DNA from: Saccharomycopsis phalli
Taxonomy: Eukaryota; Ascomycota; Saccharomycetes; Ascoideales; Saccharomycopsidaceae
Assembly (NCBI GenBank): GCA_020342235.1
Contig: CP073216.1
Location: 1,426,001-1,490,000 of the forward strand
DNA: 64,000 nucleotides
Direction: 5' to 3'
This document shows, piece after piece, positions 43,098-53,262 of the stretch. Made by a program: the position numbers and the translations under genes. Position 1 is the stretch's first letter. Each line of letters opens with the position of its first letter. The notes under the pieces are model-generated. The model was not told the origin of the DNA. It saw only the letters and a list, made by a program, of their open reading frames with translations, and searched no databases.

Positions 43098-43375
43098 ATA
43101 ATAATAATAATAATAATATTTATTCAAGGATATAGCTACTCTGGGCTCTCAGAGAAGATTACACTTCACCGTCTACGACCAAGGACAGTGCTGTAGTCGT
43201 CGAAAGAAAACTGAGGCAGAAAAACTTCCAACTAGAACTAGGGAACATACAAGATAATGGCCTTTGGAGGGGCAATGTCCTTTTGCCTAGACCTTTGGAG
43301 GTTGGGCCACCCACTTCCCAAGATACTACCACGGTAGCCCTCCTAACGTGCTGTAGCAATAAGCGAAACTACCAG
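43098..43375 (-). mobile_element. Decayed family-2 SINE (copy E)
   Basis: On the minus strand: ttggaagtttttctgcc, cagttttctttcgacgac, ggtgaagtgtaa, gagagcccagagtagctat and a (TAT)n tail. It starts about 60 bp after the stop of paralog 1. A related copy (F) sits at the same distance and orientation behind the broken paralog 3. Confidence 0.7.
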
Positions 43376-43589
43376 TCCAGCACAGACGAGTAGAATCCTA
43401 CAAGATTTTTAAGCTTCGCTTTATCTGAAAGTACGCGGGCTTGATTGCAGGGGTGATTCCTTTGTACATCTGTTCTTGGGCTCGAAAGGCCAATGGTGCT
43501 GGGCAGGTAAAGTCGTGGAATGTTAATGGCGTAAGATCCCCCATCTATTTCATGGCGTACTAATCTCGTACTTGAATAAAGTCTTTGTT

Positions 43590-44110
43590 TTATGTGAAAC
43601 TAATCTTTGGCCGCTGAGTAGCTGATCTTGCTGAGTGTTCGCTTAGGTCCAACTAGGGCTTCTGAGAGTAATTTTGACTGTTCAGTAGTCACTTAAATTG
43701 AGCTTTGGCGTAGCGTCTTGTAATGAGTCGGGAGCCGGATATCATTGGAGTCAATGAGCTCCCGCCATTCCTTGGTTACCTTTTTCTTTGTAGCTACGTT
43801 CAGAACAGAAATTTTCCGTTTTTTCAGCGGGGTCACTTGTATCGTGTCAGTATCCGGTTCAGTCTGGTCTCAAATTGATTGTTCCGCCTTCTGATTGATT
43901 CTTGAGGAGACGTCTTCAATGATCTTTAATAGGGGATGCTGGTGCTGAGAGCCACGAGGGTCTCTTTGATGAGGGGATACGAGTGGAGTTTATTGTTTGC
44001 GACTCCTGGTTGAATCTGGGTGTCTATGCTCTTTTGAATGGGATTGTTGGGATTTGTATTAGTGAACCATCTGGTGCACTTGTTAATAGCAATCAGTTTA
44101 AGTAGAAGTG
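43590..44110 (-). mobile_element. Decayed LINE ORF2 segment
   Basis: The minus strand encodes KLLSEALVGPKRTLSKISYSAA near 43.6-43.7 kb, matching the LINE at 24.2 kb (KLLLTEALAGPKAILSLASQ). Upstream part (to ~44.1 kb) is protein-like but interrupted and only tentatively the same element. Confidence 0.5.
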
Positions 44111-44129
44111 GTAGTGGGATACTTGTTGA

Positions 44130-44548
44130 TTAATTAGCTATTTCCCTCACTATTAATATTCTCTCAGATGCAGGGTTATACTTTTGATTAAAGGTTACCC
44201 CGCATCGCTTTACGGACTTTCTTTAGTCGCTCTGATCCTTATGGACAGCTGAGTTTCGTTGTAATCTACCGTTTCTCACAATGACTTCCATATCTTACTA
44301 TTGTAAATATGCTGATTCTTGTTCATCTATATAACTATTTCACAACTATTTATATTAGTTCAAGCCCCAGGATATTCCCTTATTCTGGCTGCCTACCAAT
44401 TTTATATTCCTCTCTGAGATGCGTGCAGTTATTCTTAATCCCTGACATCTTCAACACGTTTGAACTTCATTCCTAAACACCATGAGCGGCATCATCCATC
44501 CACACACTATCCACGTGTCTTGTGTAAACGGTATTTTATTGTTACAAC
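44130..44548 (+). mobile_element. Decayed LTR-B copy
   Basis: Matches the reverse complement of the LTR at 40825-41207: shared aattagctatttcc, gcagggtta, and the end ccacgtgtcttgtgtaaacg...ttgttaca. Considerably diverged; old. Confidence 0.5.
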
Positions 44549-44607
44549 TTACAAGTGAGTCATGGATGAAAGAATGGCACAACGAACGTTAAGCAGATGT
44601 GAGAAGA

Positions 44608-44952
44608 TGTCGTGGTTAACAACCACTGCAGAACAAGTTCACTAGTGCAACATCGGTGTCGGTAAGGATATTACCGACTCCCGGTGTTGATAAGACTAAG
44701 TAATCCAACCAATGATATTGGAAACAATATTATTGGAGGATAAAGATCTACTAATAGATCCAAATAGTCTATATAATGAGGACTTCCTCTTTATAGAAAA
44801 CACACAATTAAATTGAACAATTCAAGCTAGACATTATATCTAGCAGAGCCCAATCCGATTATCCAGATCCTAAAGGAACAAAACAAATAATTAAGTAGTT
44901 TATAGTTCATTATAATACTATGTCTAATCAGACCGAAATATAAACTACGACA
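44608..44952 (+). mobile_element. Solo LTR (family A)
   Basis: 345 bp, TGTCGTGGTTAAC...AACTACGACA, flanked by the 5-bp target duplication gaaga (44603-44607 and 44953-44957). The paralogous promoter upstream of gene 1 (41.56 kb) shows the empty site. A second copy in the other orientation lies at 53477-53814. No internal region. Looks whole as a solo LTR and fairly young. Confidence 0.88.
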
Positions 44953-45377
44953 GAAGAAATGCAAAGAGTATACGAATATATTTCATCTCTCTAGTATGTC
45001 TTTTAAATACAGGTAATAAGTAATAAATAATTTGGAATATAAACCAGCTGCCGTGATTCAAATGACAGCCTTCTTAAGGCGACTGTGGCCTTGGAAGAAG
45101 GCACCAACCGTTAAGTATTGTACATGTTTCACAGATTATGGCTAGCTTAGCAGCATGCTTAGGCGTTCGGAGATGTATAATGACTTTTAAAGGTGTCAAC
45201 TTATTATTTTCTGCATCCAAAGATATTTCGTGGCAAAATTAATGTGACAAGATTGGCTGCAAAATACAAGTTGTAAAATGTCAAACGGATATGAAACATG
45301 AGGCATTATTGAATAGCCGTATGGATCAAGTCAGAAATCGCGTATTTAAATCAGCCTGCCAATTCTGTCAATTATCA

Positions 45378-46364
45378 ATGAACACATTATCCATTTTTAA
45401 TGTTCTCATTGCCTTACTCTACTTGGAGTTTGGTCTTGCAACGCCAGTCCCAACTGTCGACCCTCTGAAAGTTGACATCAGTTCATTTCTTAAAGCTTTT
45501 GAAAAAACAATTGAAAATGCAAAATTTATAGACAGAAAAGTAATTACGGAATATTATTGTTATAATGAAGCAGTCAAAGATGTGATTATCGACTACGACT
45601 ACCTGAAATCTAGCCAAACGCTCTTGATCCGTGGGCTTTCGAAAGACCCTCAGAGCAGAAGAAACAAGATGGAGCCTGATGATTACAAATATCTGGATGA
45701 CATTTCATTTTTATTCAAAACTCAATCACCTGCTAATGCTTATGAATGGATGAGCAAATTTTGGTTGAAGGATAGATCCACAACAGAGAATGAGATTTCG
45801 ATGCATGTTGGTGATTTTTCATCATTGAGAAGAGAATGTTACGCATTTCCAAGTAACTATTGGCAGGATAATTTGCCTTATGATCAAATACAATCATTCA
45901 TCAATCAGAGGTTTGTTTCTTCCAGCCAAATTGGTGAGTTCGAATTGTTGAAGGAGAAAATGCAGAAGATATCCATTCTGAAAAGCGTCCTTACGGATTA
46001 TCTTATTGCTGTTAAAGACTTTACAATTGAGTCTGATCATATTTCGGATTCTAAAAAGCTTATGAATACTTTTACAGTCGGAAAATTGTATAATTTTGAG
46101 GAATTCAATTATAAATTGCAGGGGCTTCCAAGCACTCTTCTCACTGGAAAACTCATTATGCAAAACAAAAAGCCAACCTGTGTTATTGATCAAGTCAGGG
46201 TTTTCTATTCGATGTATGGCACAGGAACAATTACAAGCGATGACCGTGGCCTCATATGGGGTAAAATTACTGCGGGTCAACCAACTGGCAATGAATGTGC
46301 TTCAAACTTTAAATCGTCTAATGACATAATGTTCTGTTTGCCAGGACCGAGAGGATGTCAATAA
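45378..46364 (+). CDS. Secreted protein of unknown function, paralog 2
   Basis: 328 aa, same architecture as paralog 1: signal peptide MNTLSIFNVLIALLYLEFGLA and conserved VGDFSSLRRECYAFPSNYWQD, QKISILKSVL, TVGKLYNFEEFN, CVIDQVRVFYSMYGTGTI and CASNFKSSNDIMFCLPG. An in-frame ATG 87 bp upstream is rejected because the paralogs align only from MNTLS. Overall clearly diverged from paralog 1 but most similar to the broken paralog 3. TATTTAAA at 45343-45350. The downstream flank lacks the SINE present behind paralogs 1 and 3. Unknown function. Confidence 0.8.
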   Translation: MNTLSIFNVLIALLYLEFGLATPVPTVDPLKVDISSFLKAFEKTIENAKFIDRKVITEYYCYNEAVKDVIIDYDYLKSSQTLLIRGLSKDPQSRRNKMEPDDYKYLDDISFLFKTQSPANAYEWMSKFWLKDRSTTENEISMHVGDFSSLRRECYAFPSNYWQDNLPYDQIQSFINQRFVSSSQIGEFELLKEKMQKISILKSVLTDYLIAVKDFTIESDHISDSKKLMNTFTVGKLYNFEEFNYKLQGLPSTLLTGKLIMQNKKPTCVIDQVRVFYSMYGTGTITSDDRGLIWGKITAGQPTGNECASNFKSSNDIMFCLPGPRGCQ

Positions 46365-46629
46365 GAATAGTCAAATAGGCTGGACTAGAGAGATTAAAAA
46401 TATATAGCAAGAATATTACAGTTAAAATATCGTAAGTAGGATACGAGTTGGTAACATAGCTAAAATACATTTACTTGACCATTCAAAGAAAAGTCTGACT
46501 ATTTATACTTGGAAAAATGAGATACTTTCTCTTTGTAGAAAGGGAATGGACTTGGCTAGTGCATTGCCATTGTACAGGAGATTGGGTCAAAAAACAAGTT
46601 AGAAGGAAAGACAAGAAAAAAAAAAAAAC

Positions 46630-46784
46630 TAAGGACGGCGTTGCTAACTTTTGAGTCGAGAGAAAACCCTTTGAATGTGGATAAAAACTTTCGACTTGAT
46701 CTTTGAGGAACTGTTGAAGATAGATGACTTAGAAGGAGCTGTGCTGTCTCGCCTCCTGAGGGACTACTTGCTCGGCCGCCCTTC
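46630..46784 (-). mobile_element. Old family-2 SINE fragment (copy J)
   Basis: Minus-strand similarity: gaaagttttt, gggttttctc, ttagcaacgcc, with an A-rich tail at the left end. A younger copy (D) is inserted at its other end. Confidence 0.5.
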
Positions 46785-46798
46785 TTGAGATACTCTTT

Positions 46799-47076
46799 TA
46801 TTATTATTTACTTGTGATCTATAGCTATACTAGGCTCCAAAGAGATTGATATTTCACTGCTGAAACTATGAGCAGCGCGGCCATGTTGAGTGTTGAAATA
46901 AAACCGTTCGAATGGGCAGAAAAACTTCCAACGAGGTCTTGAGTGTGGCTATTGATGATTTTGACTCTGGACGCCTATGGGGTCTCCCTCCATTACAGAA
47001 GTACCTGCCCGGCTTGCTAATCAAAGGGGGGTAGCTGAGGGTGTTGAACCTCGGACATTCCCCGTTTCTGTCGTGG
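46799..47076 (-). mobile_element. SINE, family 2 (copy D), 5' truncated
   Basis: Matches copy C from ccacgacagaaacgggg to the tail, so the first ~35 bp with the A box are missing; the B-box region is mutated. A 14-bp target-site duplication, ttgagatactcttt, flanks it (46785-46798 and 47077-47090). 5' truncation with long duplications fits LINE-driven insertion. Confidence 0.85.
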
Positions 47077-48179
47077 TTGAGATACTCTTTAACAATAATA
47101 AAAAGTTATGAGAAAGACTTGTGTTATTGTGGGAAAGAAATGGACTTGGCTGGACCATTTCCTTTGAGCCAAACCGACGTTATGGAATAACTGGATTGAA
47201 TTACACTTTACAATGTACGCTTAAACTCAAATTTGTGGAGCCAAGAACGTCAATAATCTGTCAAATGCGATCACGTGATCCTCCGAGTGAAATTTGTCCA
47301 ACTGCTTAACCGTGCATTTGCATACATATGAATTCTAAGTACCATAGAATCATATTCAAGAGGTAAGAGTGGCGGATTTATAACCAACGGAGTATTATAG
47401 TGGAAGCTATTTGGAATATGACAGTTTAAACTAAAGCACGGAAATGTTTAATATTAAACTGACGAGAGGATAGTAAAAAAAACCAAGAGGACGACGCTAG
47501 AAAAAGAAAGATGATGCCTAAAATAAAAAGAAATGTAAGCGGACCAAAAATGCCGAACCAAAAATGTTAATCCCCAGAAATTAAATTTGGAAACTGAACC
47601 GGGATAAACCAAAGCCAAAATACAAGGTCTATAAAGGAAGATAGTTAAAGCCTGGAAAATAAAGATAGTCAAAGGCTAGAATTGATATAATATCCTAAAA
47701 AGTATCCGCCACGACACCATTAAATTGGTACTAATGCCCAATGCTTTTTCACACACTAGGCTCATGCTAGTACTTGACTAGTTCCAAATGTACTAGTTGA
47801 CAACTCGTGGGTTAATTAGTGTTACACAGATGAAATGGTTTTATCCTTTTTATTCGTGACGTTTCAAAATGGATCGGCATTAAGCTTAGGCCAATATAGT
47901 AAAAATACAGGGAATAATTAGGATACAAATGAATATAAATAAGCCGGGCACTTTAATTTAATTAAATATAATATATTCGGCGTATTTAATATAAATTTAC
48001 CCATACTGCCCTGTAGTCCCCCTGTGCTAGTTCCGTGTCTTGATGTACGCCTCTGTGCTTTTTCATCCCTTTTTAACTGGTTTAAAAACTAACGAGTTGC
48101 TCCTACGCATTAAGATATTTTCACTCCTTGTATATCCTATCTTCTACGCTCCTTACGATTTATAACAGACGGAATAGAT

Positions 48180-48421
48180 ATCAAAACAAAAGGTATCAAA
48201 ACAAAAGGTATCAAAACAAAAGGTATCAACGCGAAAGATATCATCACGAAAGACCGATATCAACTATTATAGTGCTTAAGACAGACATCAAGTATTATAG
48301 TACTGAAGACAGACATCAAGTATTATAGTACTGAAGACAGACATCAAGTATTATAGTACTGAAAACAGACATCAAGTATTATAGTACTGAAGACAGACAT
48401 CACGTATTATCGTACTCAAAC
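48180..48421. repeat. 15-bp and 28-bp tandem repeats upstream of the TBC gene
   Basis: Four copies of tatcaaaacaaaagg, then six copies of a 28-bp unit (acagacatcaagtattatag + tactgaag). They end about 70 bp before the ATG, so they lie in the promoter or 5' UTR. Confidence 0.92.
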
Positions 48422-48489
48422 AGATATTATACACTTGCACGTTTTCAAAGCCATCCGCACAAGACATTACATCAGACCAATCTATCTAA

Positions 48490-50481
48490 ATGTCCGAGAT
48501 ATTACTTGAAATAGAATCCTCATTGGCAGACCAGGACAATGGTGATGTGATTAAACTCCTCACCCTGAACCTCAAGGATGACATCCAAGATGACCAGTGC
48601 AGTTTTTCGGCAAAAATTTCCAAAGATGATATTGTTGCGCTCCTTAAAGTTCGCAGTGACGTTGATGTGGCACTAGTATGTCCCAAATGCAACAGTTACT
48701 TGTTTCTTAATGACGAGAATGCAACCCTAAAAAAATTCAATGAGTCATGTCAAGAATGCTGCGACGAACACTATCAGAAATCCCACTCTATTTCTCGCAC
48801 AAATTTGGACTACTGGTACCACTTTCTCAACGATCCATTCAAGACCATAGACAAATTACCTAATTACACCAGATACTTATTCTACAGCATCGACGGAATC
48901 CCTCCACAGTTACGTTCCAGAGTATGGGGCTTGCTCTTGGGCACATGTAATAACATTGGGGAACTTAGCAATGACTGGTGCGAACAATTGTTTACAAACT
49001 TGAATACCGAAAGCTCGCCATACTCTCGAGTGATTGTCAACGACTTGAACCGTATTTTTCCACATTTGAAGTACTTTAGAGAAGACTCTGGCCAGCTGAA
49101 CCTAAAGAATATCCTCAATGCATACTCTTTATACGATTCAGAGATTGGCTACTGCCAGGGATTACCGTTCCTTGTGGGTCTCTTATTGTTCCACTACAAG
49201 TCCAATCCAATGACGTTTTTATCGGCAATTAACATCTTTGAGAAACGCAAGAATCTTAACTTTAAGAAAATCTTTGACGAGAAGATGTCCGGACTCAAGC
49301 TCTGGTTCTTTCAGTTTAACCACGTGTTGAAGAAAGCTGACCCGGAGTTGCACAGCCATTTCGACAAGTTTAGTGTCGACATTAAACTCTTTACGTCAAA
49401 ATGGTTTCTTTCTTTCTTTGCAGTCGGGTGCCCGATCCAAATACTCATTAAGCTCTTTGATATCATGTTCATTGAGGGTTTCCAGTCGTCAATATTCAAA
49501 ATCAGCTTGATTATCTTGCAGAAAAATAAACAGTTTTTAATGAACTTGCAGGATACCGAGGAGATTCACCTGCACCTTCTCTCAAAAAACATCTGGGATG
49601 TTTACAGTGATAACTTGAACGATATTATCAGCGATTTATTGAACATAAGCTCCGATCTTGTCTCGCAGGATATCTTGGCGGACTTGGAAGAAAAATTCTC
49701 AAAGGATGATGAATACAAGTTCAATCCACTCAGAAACTTTGCACACAGACAGTCGCCGTCGGTTAATCTTTCCATCAATATCGAAGAACAAGAAGAGTCG
49801 TCATTTGTTAAGTTTTTCAAGTATGGCTTCTCCAACCCAGGAACCCAGGCTTCCACTCCTGTGATTTCTCAGAATCCCGTCAATGAGCCTCTCTCAAAAA
49901 GCGACCGTAGCAGTACGTGTTCGAGCGAAAGCACCATGTTTGACCAGCTTTCGGCGTCCACAAACTCGTCGTCACCACTCTCAGTTACGAAACCAGGGAT
50001 CAAGAGTCTTCTTGTGACGTCGCCTGACATGTTTGAGAAGTCGCTGGTCGAGTATTTCGCCGAGATTCCACCTTCCAAGCAACACACAAGGTCATATTCA
50101 CATAATATGCCGTCAAAAAAGAGTCATGTCAAGAATCAGTCGGTGTCAAGTATGTCATTTTTCTCTTCTTTACAGCCATCAGAGTCTCTAAGCAGTTCTC
50201 TGATCCAGGGACATCAAAGAGGAGTTAGTCGGTCAAAGTACGACATGAGGGAGATTGAAATGGAGTCCGAGATTGAGAGCTTGAAGTCGAAGTTGGAGAT
50301 TTACGAGAAGATGGCTGCAGATGACAAAAAGTTGATCAAGAGCTTGTTTAAATTGTACTTGATGAAGGATGACTTGCTTGATGATAGTTTGGGGGATGTT
50401 GAGAGACGTACAATGATAGAGAAGATTGCAAAGAGGGAAGTGAAGGTTTTGACCGCTGTCGAAGAGACGTTGAAAAGCTAG
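48490..50481 (+). CDS. TBC-domain Rab GTPase-activating protein
   Basis: 663 aa. It stimulates GTP hydrolysis by a Rab in vesicle traffic. Before the domain is a CxxC...CxxCC region (VCPKC, CQECC; residues 64-91) that may bind zinc. The TBC domain spans about 135-380: GIPPQLRSRVWGLLLG, the arginine finger in IVNDLNRIFP (Arg188), and the glutamine finger in YCQGL (Gln223). The C-terminal third is Ser-rich and ends with a coiled coil (MESEIESLKSKLEIYEK...). Architecture resembles Gyp5/Gyl1-type proteins loosely, but the TBC sits centrally, so I give no symbol. A CTG codon occurs at residue 203. Confidence 0.88.
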   Translation: MSEILLEIESSLADQDNGDVIKLLTLNLKDDIQDDQCSFSAKISKDDIVALLKVRSDVDVALVCPKCNSYLFLNDENATLKKFNESCQECCDEHYQKSHSISRTNLDYWYHFLNDPFKTIDKLPNYTRYLFYSIDGIPPQLRSRVWGLLLGTCNNIGELSNDWCEQLFTNLNTESSPYSRVIVNDLNRIFPHLKYFREDSGQLNLKNILNAYSLYDSEIGYCQGLPFLVGLLLFHYKSNPMTFLSAINIFEKRKNLNFKKIFDEKMSGLKLWFFQFNHVLKKADPELHSHFDKFSVDIKLFTSKWFLSFFAVGCPIQILIKLFDIMFIEGFQSSIFKISLIILQKNKQFLMNLQDTEEIHLHLLSKNIWDVYSDNLNDIISDLLNISSDLVSQDILADLEEKFSKDDEYKFNPLRNFAHRQSPSVNLSINIEEQEESSFVKFFKYGFSNPGTQASTPVISQNPVNEPLSKSDRSSTCSSESTMFDQLSASTNSSSPLSVTKPGIKSLLVTSPDMFEKSLVEYFAEIPPSKQHTRSYSHNMPSKKSHVKNQSVSSMSFFSSLQPSESLSSSLIQGHQRGVSRSKYDMREIEMESEIESLKSKLEIYEKMAADDKKLIKSLFKLYLMKDDLLDDSLGDVERRTMIEKIAKREVKVLTAVEETLKS

Positions 50482-50790
50482 TATGGAGTATGAAAGACTG
50501 GGAGGTAAAAAGACCAATGCTTGAGACTTTGGCAACGGACCTTGTTTATTTGTTTTATATTTGTTTTGGCTGCATGGCGTATGGAATATATTAGATGATG
50601 TGATTTGTAGGGATGTGATTTACATAGGTAATGTTAGGTATAACCTAGCATTTTGTTGAAAATTTCTTGTCTTGAGATTCAAATCATGTCTTGGGGTTCG
50701 ATTCCATCTTAAACTTATCTTGGGCTTGTGCCTCATCAATTCAATCACGTGATCGAATATCTAACTTTTAGCCGGCTCTGTATTTTTACC
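50482..50790. promoter_or_regulatory. Promoter of the C3HC gene with CACGTG
   Basis: 309 bp between two same-strand genes, with AATCACGTGATCG about 45 bp before the chosen ATG. Nothing else seen. Confidence 0.5.
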
Positions 50791-51624
50791 ATGACCTTGA
50801 CCAATGAAGAAAGAGTAAGAAAGTTGATGAACAAGATTACGGGCCCAAAAAATGCCAGCAGTACTGAGTACCGGATCTTGAAAAGTATAAAAGGACCACG
50901 GACTCCTAGTGACAAGACCATTGAGTACTTTCAGTCGATCTCCAGAAAGAGACTTGGGACTAGAAGAGCAGCAGGAAATACGACTTATAGGCCATATAGC
51001 AAGGAGTTTCTAATTCAATTGTTGCATAGTTACAAAAGCCTTTCTCATTGGAGTGTTCCTATAAGTCCAATGGAAGGCGTCTTGACTGGGTGGAAGTGTC
51101 TTCCAAATAATAGGTTGCAATGTGTGACTTGCAAATGGAGTTTCCTAGTACGGTTTCCCTCTGATAGTGATGCAGAATTAGTTCTTGACTTGGTGCCAAA
51201 ATACAAACAGCAAATGGTTGAGCGTCATGATCCAGAGTGCCCTTGGAAAAGGCATCCTGCAAAGAAACAGGTGTTTCTTTTTGGTGATCGGGACTATGAA
51301 ATCAAGAGCTTGAAGCTGCGAATACGAAGCTATGAGCTGGAAGATCCATTTAAAAGTGTAATGTGCTTAGTTCCAAAATTGAGTGTTGGCCAGGTGGAAA
51401 GTGTCAGAGAATGGTGCAGCACTACCAAGATTGATCCGAAAAGTGCAGGGTTTAATTTTGCAGTCCGCGGATGGGATATCAAGAAAGTTGGTGGCAAGTT
51501 CTTGATAGAATGTAAGTGCTGTAATCAACAATATATTGGTCCAGAAGAGTTAAGGCACGAGAGTTGGTGTTGTTACAATGACTGGATGAAGCTTTTAGAT
51601 ATCCTAAGGCATGAAATAGCATAG
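50791..51624 (+). CDS. C3HC zinc-finger protein, Pml39/Rsm1-like
   Basis: 277 aa. The region WSVPISPMEGVLTGWKC...LQCVTCKWSFLV...HDPECPW matches the C3HC zinc finger of the NIPA/Rsm1 family, whose yeast member Pml39 works at the nuclear basket in mRNA retention, and S. pombe Rsm1 in mRNA export. A second Cys/His set near the C-terminus (CKCCNQQY...HESWCC) matches the paired-domain layout of the family. I chose MTLTNEERVRK, with a purine-rich context after it; an upstream ATG adds 21 unconserved residues and overlaps the CACGTG promoter site. Likely nuclear envelope. Confidence 0.75.
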   Translation: MTLTNEERVRKLMNKITGPKNASSTEYRILKSIKGPRTPSDKTIEYFQSISRKRLGTRRAAGNTTYRPYSKEFLIQLLHSYKSLSHWSVPISPMEGVLTGWKCLPNNRLQCVTCKWSFLVRFPSDSDAELVLDLVPKYKQQMVERHDPECPWKRHPAKKQVFLFGDRDYEIKSLKLRIRSYELEDPFKSVMCLVPKLSVGQVESVREWCSTTKIDPKSAGFNFAVRGWDIKKVGGKFLIECKCCNQQYIGPEELRHESWCCYNDWMKLLDILRHEIA

Positions 51625-52321
51625 AGTAGCACGTGCTTGAGAAAGATGTGCGGATAAGAAGCATATTTTAAATGGCATGTCAGATTATATCAATGAATCT
51701 CAAGCGAATAACCAAGGATAACGAACATTAATAATAGTAAAGAATGACAATGAGGAACACGATTCTCTAAAAGTGCGACTTGATACTGCGTTACCATATT
51801 CCTCACAAGAAGAGCTAAAATTTTCACTATAATACAAAACCCAACGAAGATATTAGGCAATGATATTGAAAAAATCATCATCTCAATGCCTCGTTTAACT
51901 ATGCTGCTTTTATCTCAGATAGTGTGAATATTCGGGTGAACCCTATAATTCAATGGCCTGACAACATCTCATAATGCAGGTTCATTTTTGCTTGGGATTA
52001 CAAATAAGTACTCAAAATATCCATTTTACACAACCCTACAGGAGGCTACCATGCTAGTACCCGAGGCGAAAACTCACAGCCTGCCCCACACACAAATTAC
52101 CAGTACAACTACACAAAATCCCGCCTGGAGGTTTTCTACGCATTTCAAGAATTTTCTCTGAGTAACAAATATAGCAGCGCCGTCCCTAGTGTTGGGCGGT
52201 GAAGTACAAAATCTCCCCTGAGAGCCTAGTATAGCTATGGCCTTAAATAAACATGTTATTATTATTACAGCTGTACTCTTCTTGTTGTCTATTGTTAATC
52301 TCATTAGACCAACTAATTTGA
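51625..52321. other. Intergenic region with SINE remnant
   Basis: AT-rich; contains SINE copy F at its right end. No gene seen. Confidence 0.55.
52115..52262 (+). mobile_element. Decayed family-2 SINE (copy F)
   Basis: cctggaggttttctacgca, gcagcgccgtcc, gagagcctagtatagctat, then a (TTA)n-like tail. The flank after the tail (cagctgtactcttctt) is the same as that of copy E, because both sit behind paralogous genes. Confidence 0.7.
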
Positions 52322-53150
52322 TTATTCTTTACACCCTGTCAACCCTGGCAAACAGAACATTATGTCATCAGACGTTTGAAAGTTTGAAGCACATTTATCA
52401 CCAGTTGGTGGACCCGAAATAATTTTACGCGGCTCGAGTATACGGCTGTTCATAATGTATCCTGTACCATGCATCGAATAGAAAGTCTTGACTCTATCAA
52501 TAACACACGTTGACTTGCCTTTTTTCGAGACGACTTTTCCAGTGAGAAGAGCGTTTGAAAAACTCCGCAACTCGTGATTGAATTCCGTAAAAGTATACAA
52601 TTTTCCAACTGTAAGAATATCCATGAGCTTTAGAGAATCCGGAATTTCGTCATCTTTTATTTTTAATTCTTTAACAGCGATAAGATAATCCTAAAGGACG
52701 CTTTTCAGAATGGATATCTTCTGCATTTTCTCCTTCAACAATTTGAAGTCATTAATTTGGCTGAAAGAAACGACACCCTTCTTGATTAATGATTGTATTT
52801 GATCATAGGGCAAATTATCCTGCCAATAGTTTCTTGGAAATGCGAAACATTCTCTTCTCAATGATGAAAAATCACCAACATGCATCGAAAGCCCACGGAT
52901 CAAGAGCGTTTGGCCAGATTTCAGGTAATCGTAGTCGATAATCACATCTTTGACTGCTTCATTATAACAATAATATTTCGCAATTACTTTTCTGTCTATA
53001 AATTTTGCATTTTCAATTGTTTTTTCAAAAGCTTTAAGCAATAAACTGATGTCAACTTTCAGAGGGTCGACAGTTGGGACTGGCGTTGCAAGACCAAACT
53101 CCAAGTAGGAGTAAGGCAATGAGAATATTAAAAATGGATGATGTGTTCAT
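52322..53150 (-). pseudogene. Broken paralog 3 of the secreted-protein family
   Basis: Sequence related to paralogs 1 and 2 from the signal peptide (start near 53150) through the conserved C-terminal FCLPG..GC, in opposite orientation. It is most similar to paralog 2. The reading frame is broken by about three lesions, so it is a recent fossil. The upstream flank (53151-53260) and the downstream flank with SINE F are also shared with the other copies. Confidence 0.8.
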
Positions 53151-53262
53151 TGATAATTGACAGAATTGGCAGGCTGATTTAAATACGCGATTTCTGACTT
53201 GATCCATACGGCTATTCAATCATGCCTCATGTTTCGTATCCGTTTGACATTTGACATAAAAC

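Larger units (their letters stand above)
43376..44562. other. Retroelement debris between paralogs 1 and 2
   Basis: No gene. It contains a decayed LINE segment (minus strand) and a decayed LTR-B copy, then the edge of the duplicated promoter of paralog 2. Confidence 0.6.
46365..48489. other. Intergenic region with nested SINEs and tandem repeats
   Basis: It holds two family-2 SINE copies (46630-46784 and 46799-47076), AT-rich DNA (47.1-48.1 kb) in which I see nothing, and two tandem repeats immediately upstream of the TBC gene. Confidence 0.6.
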
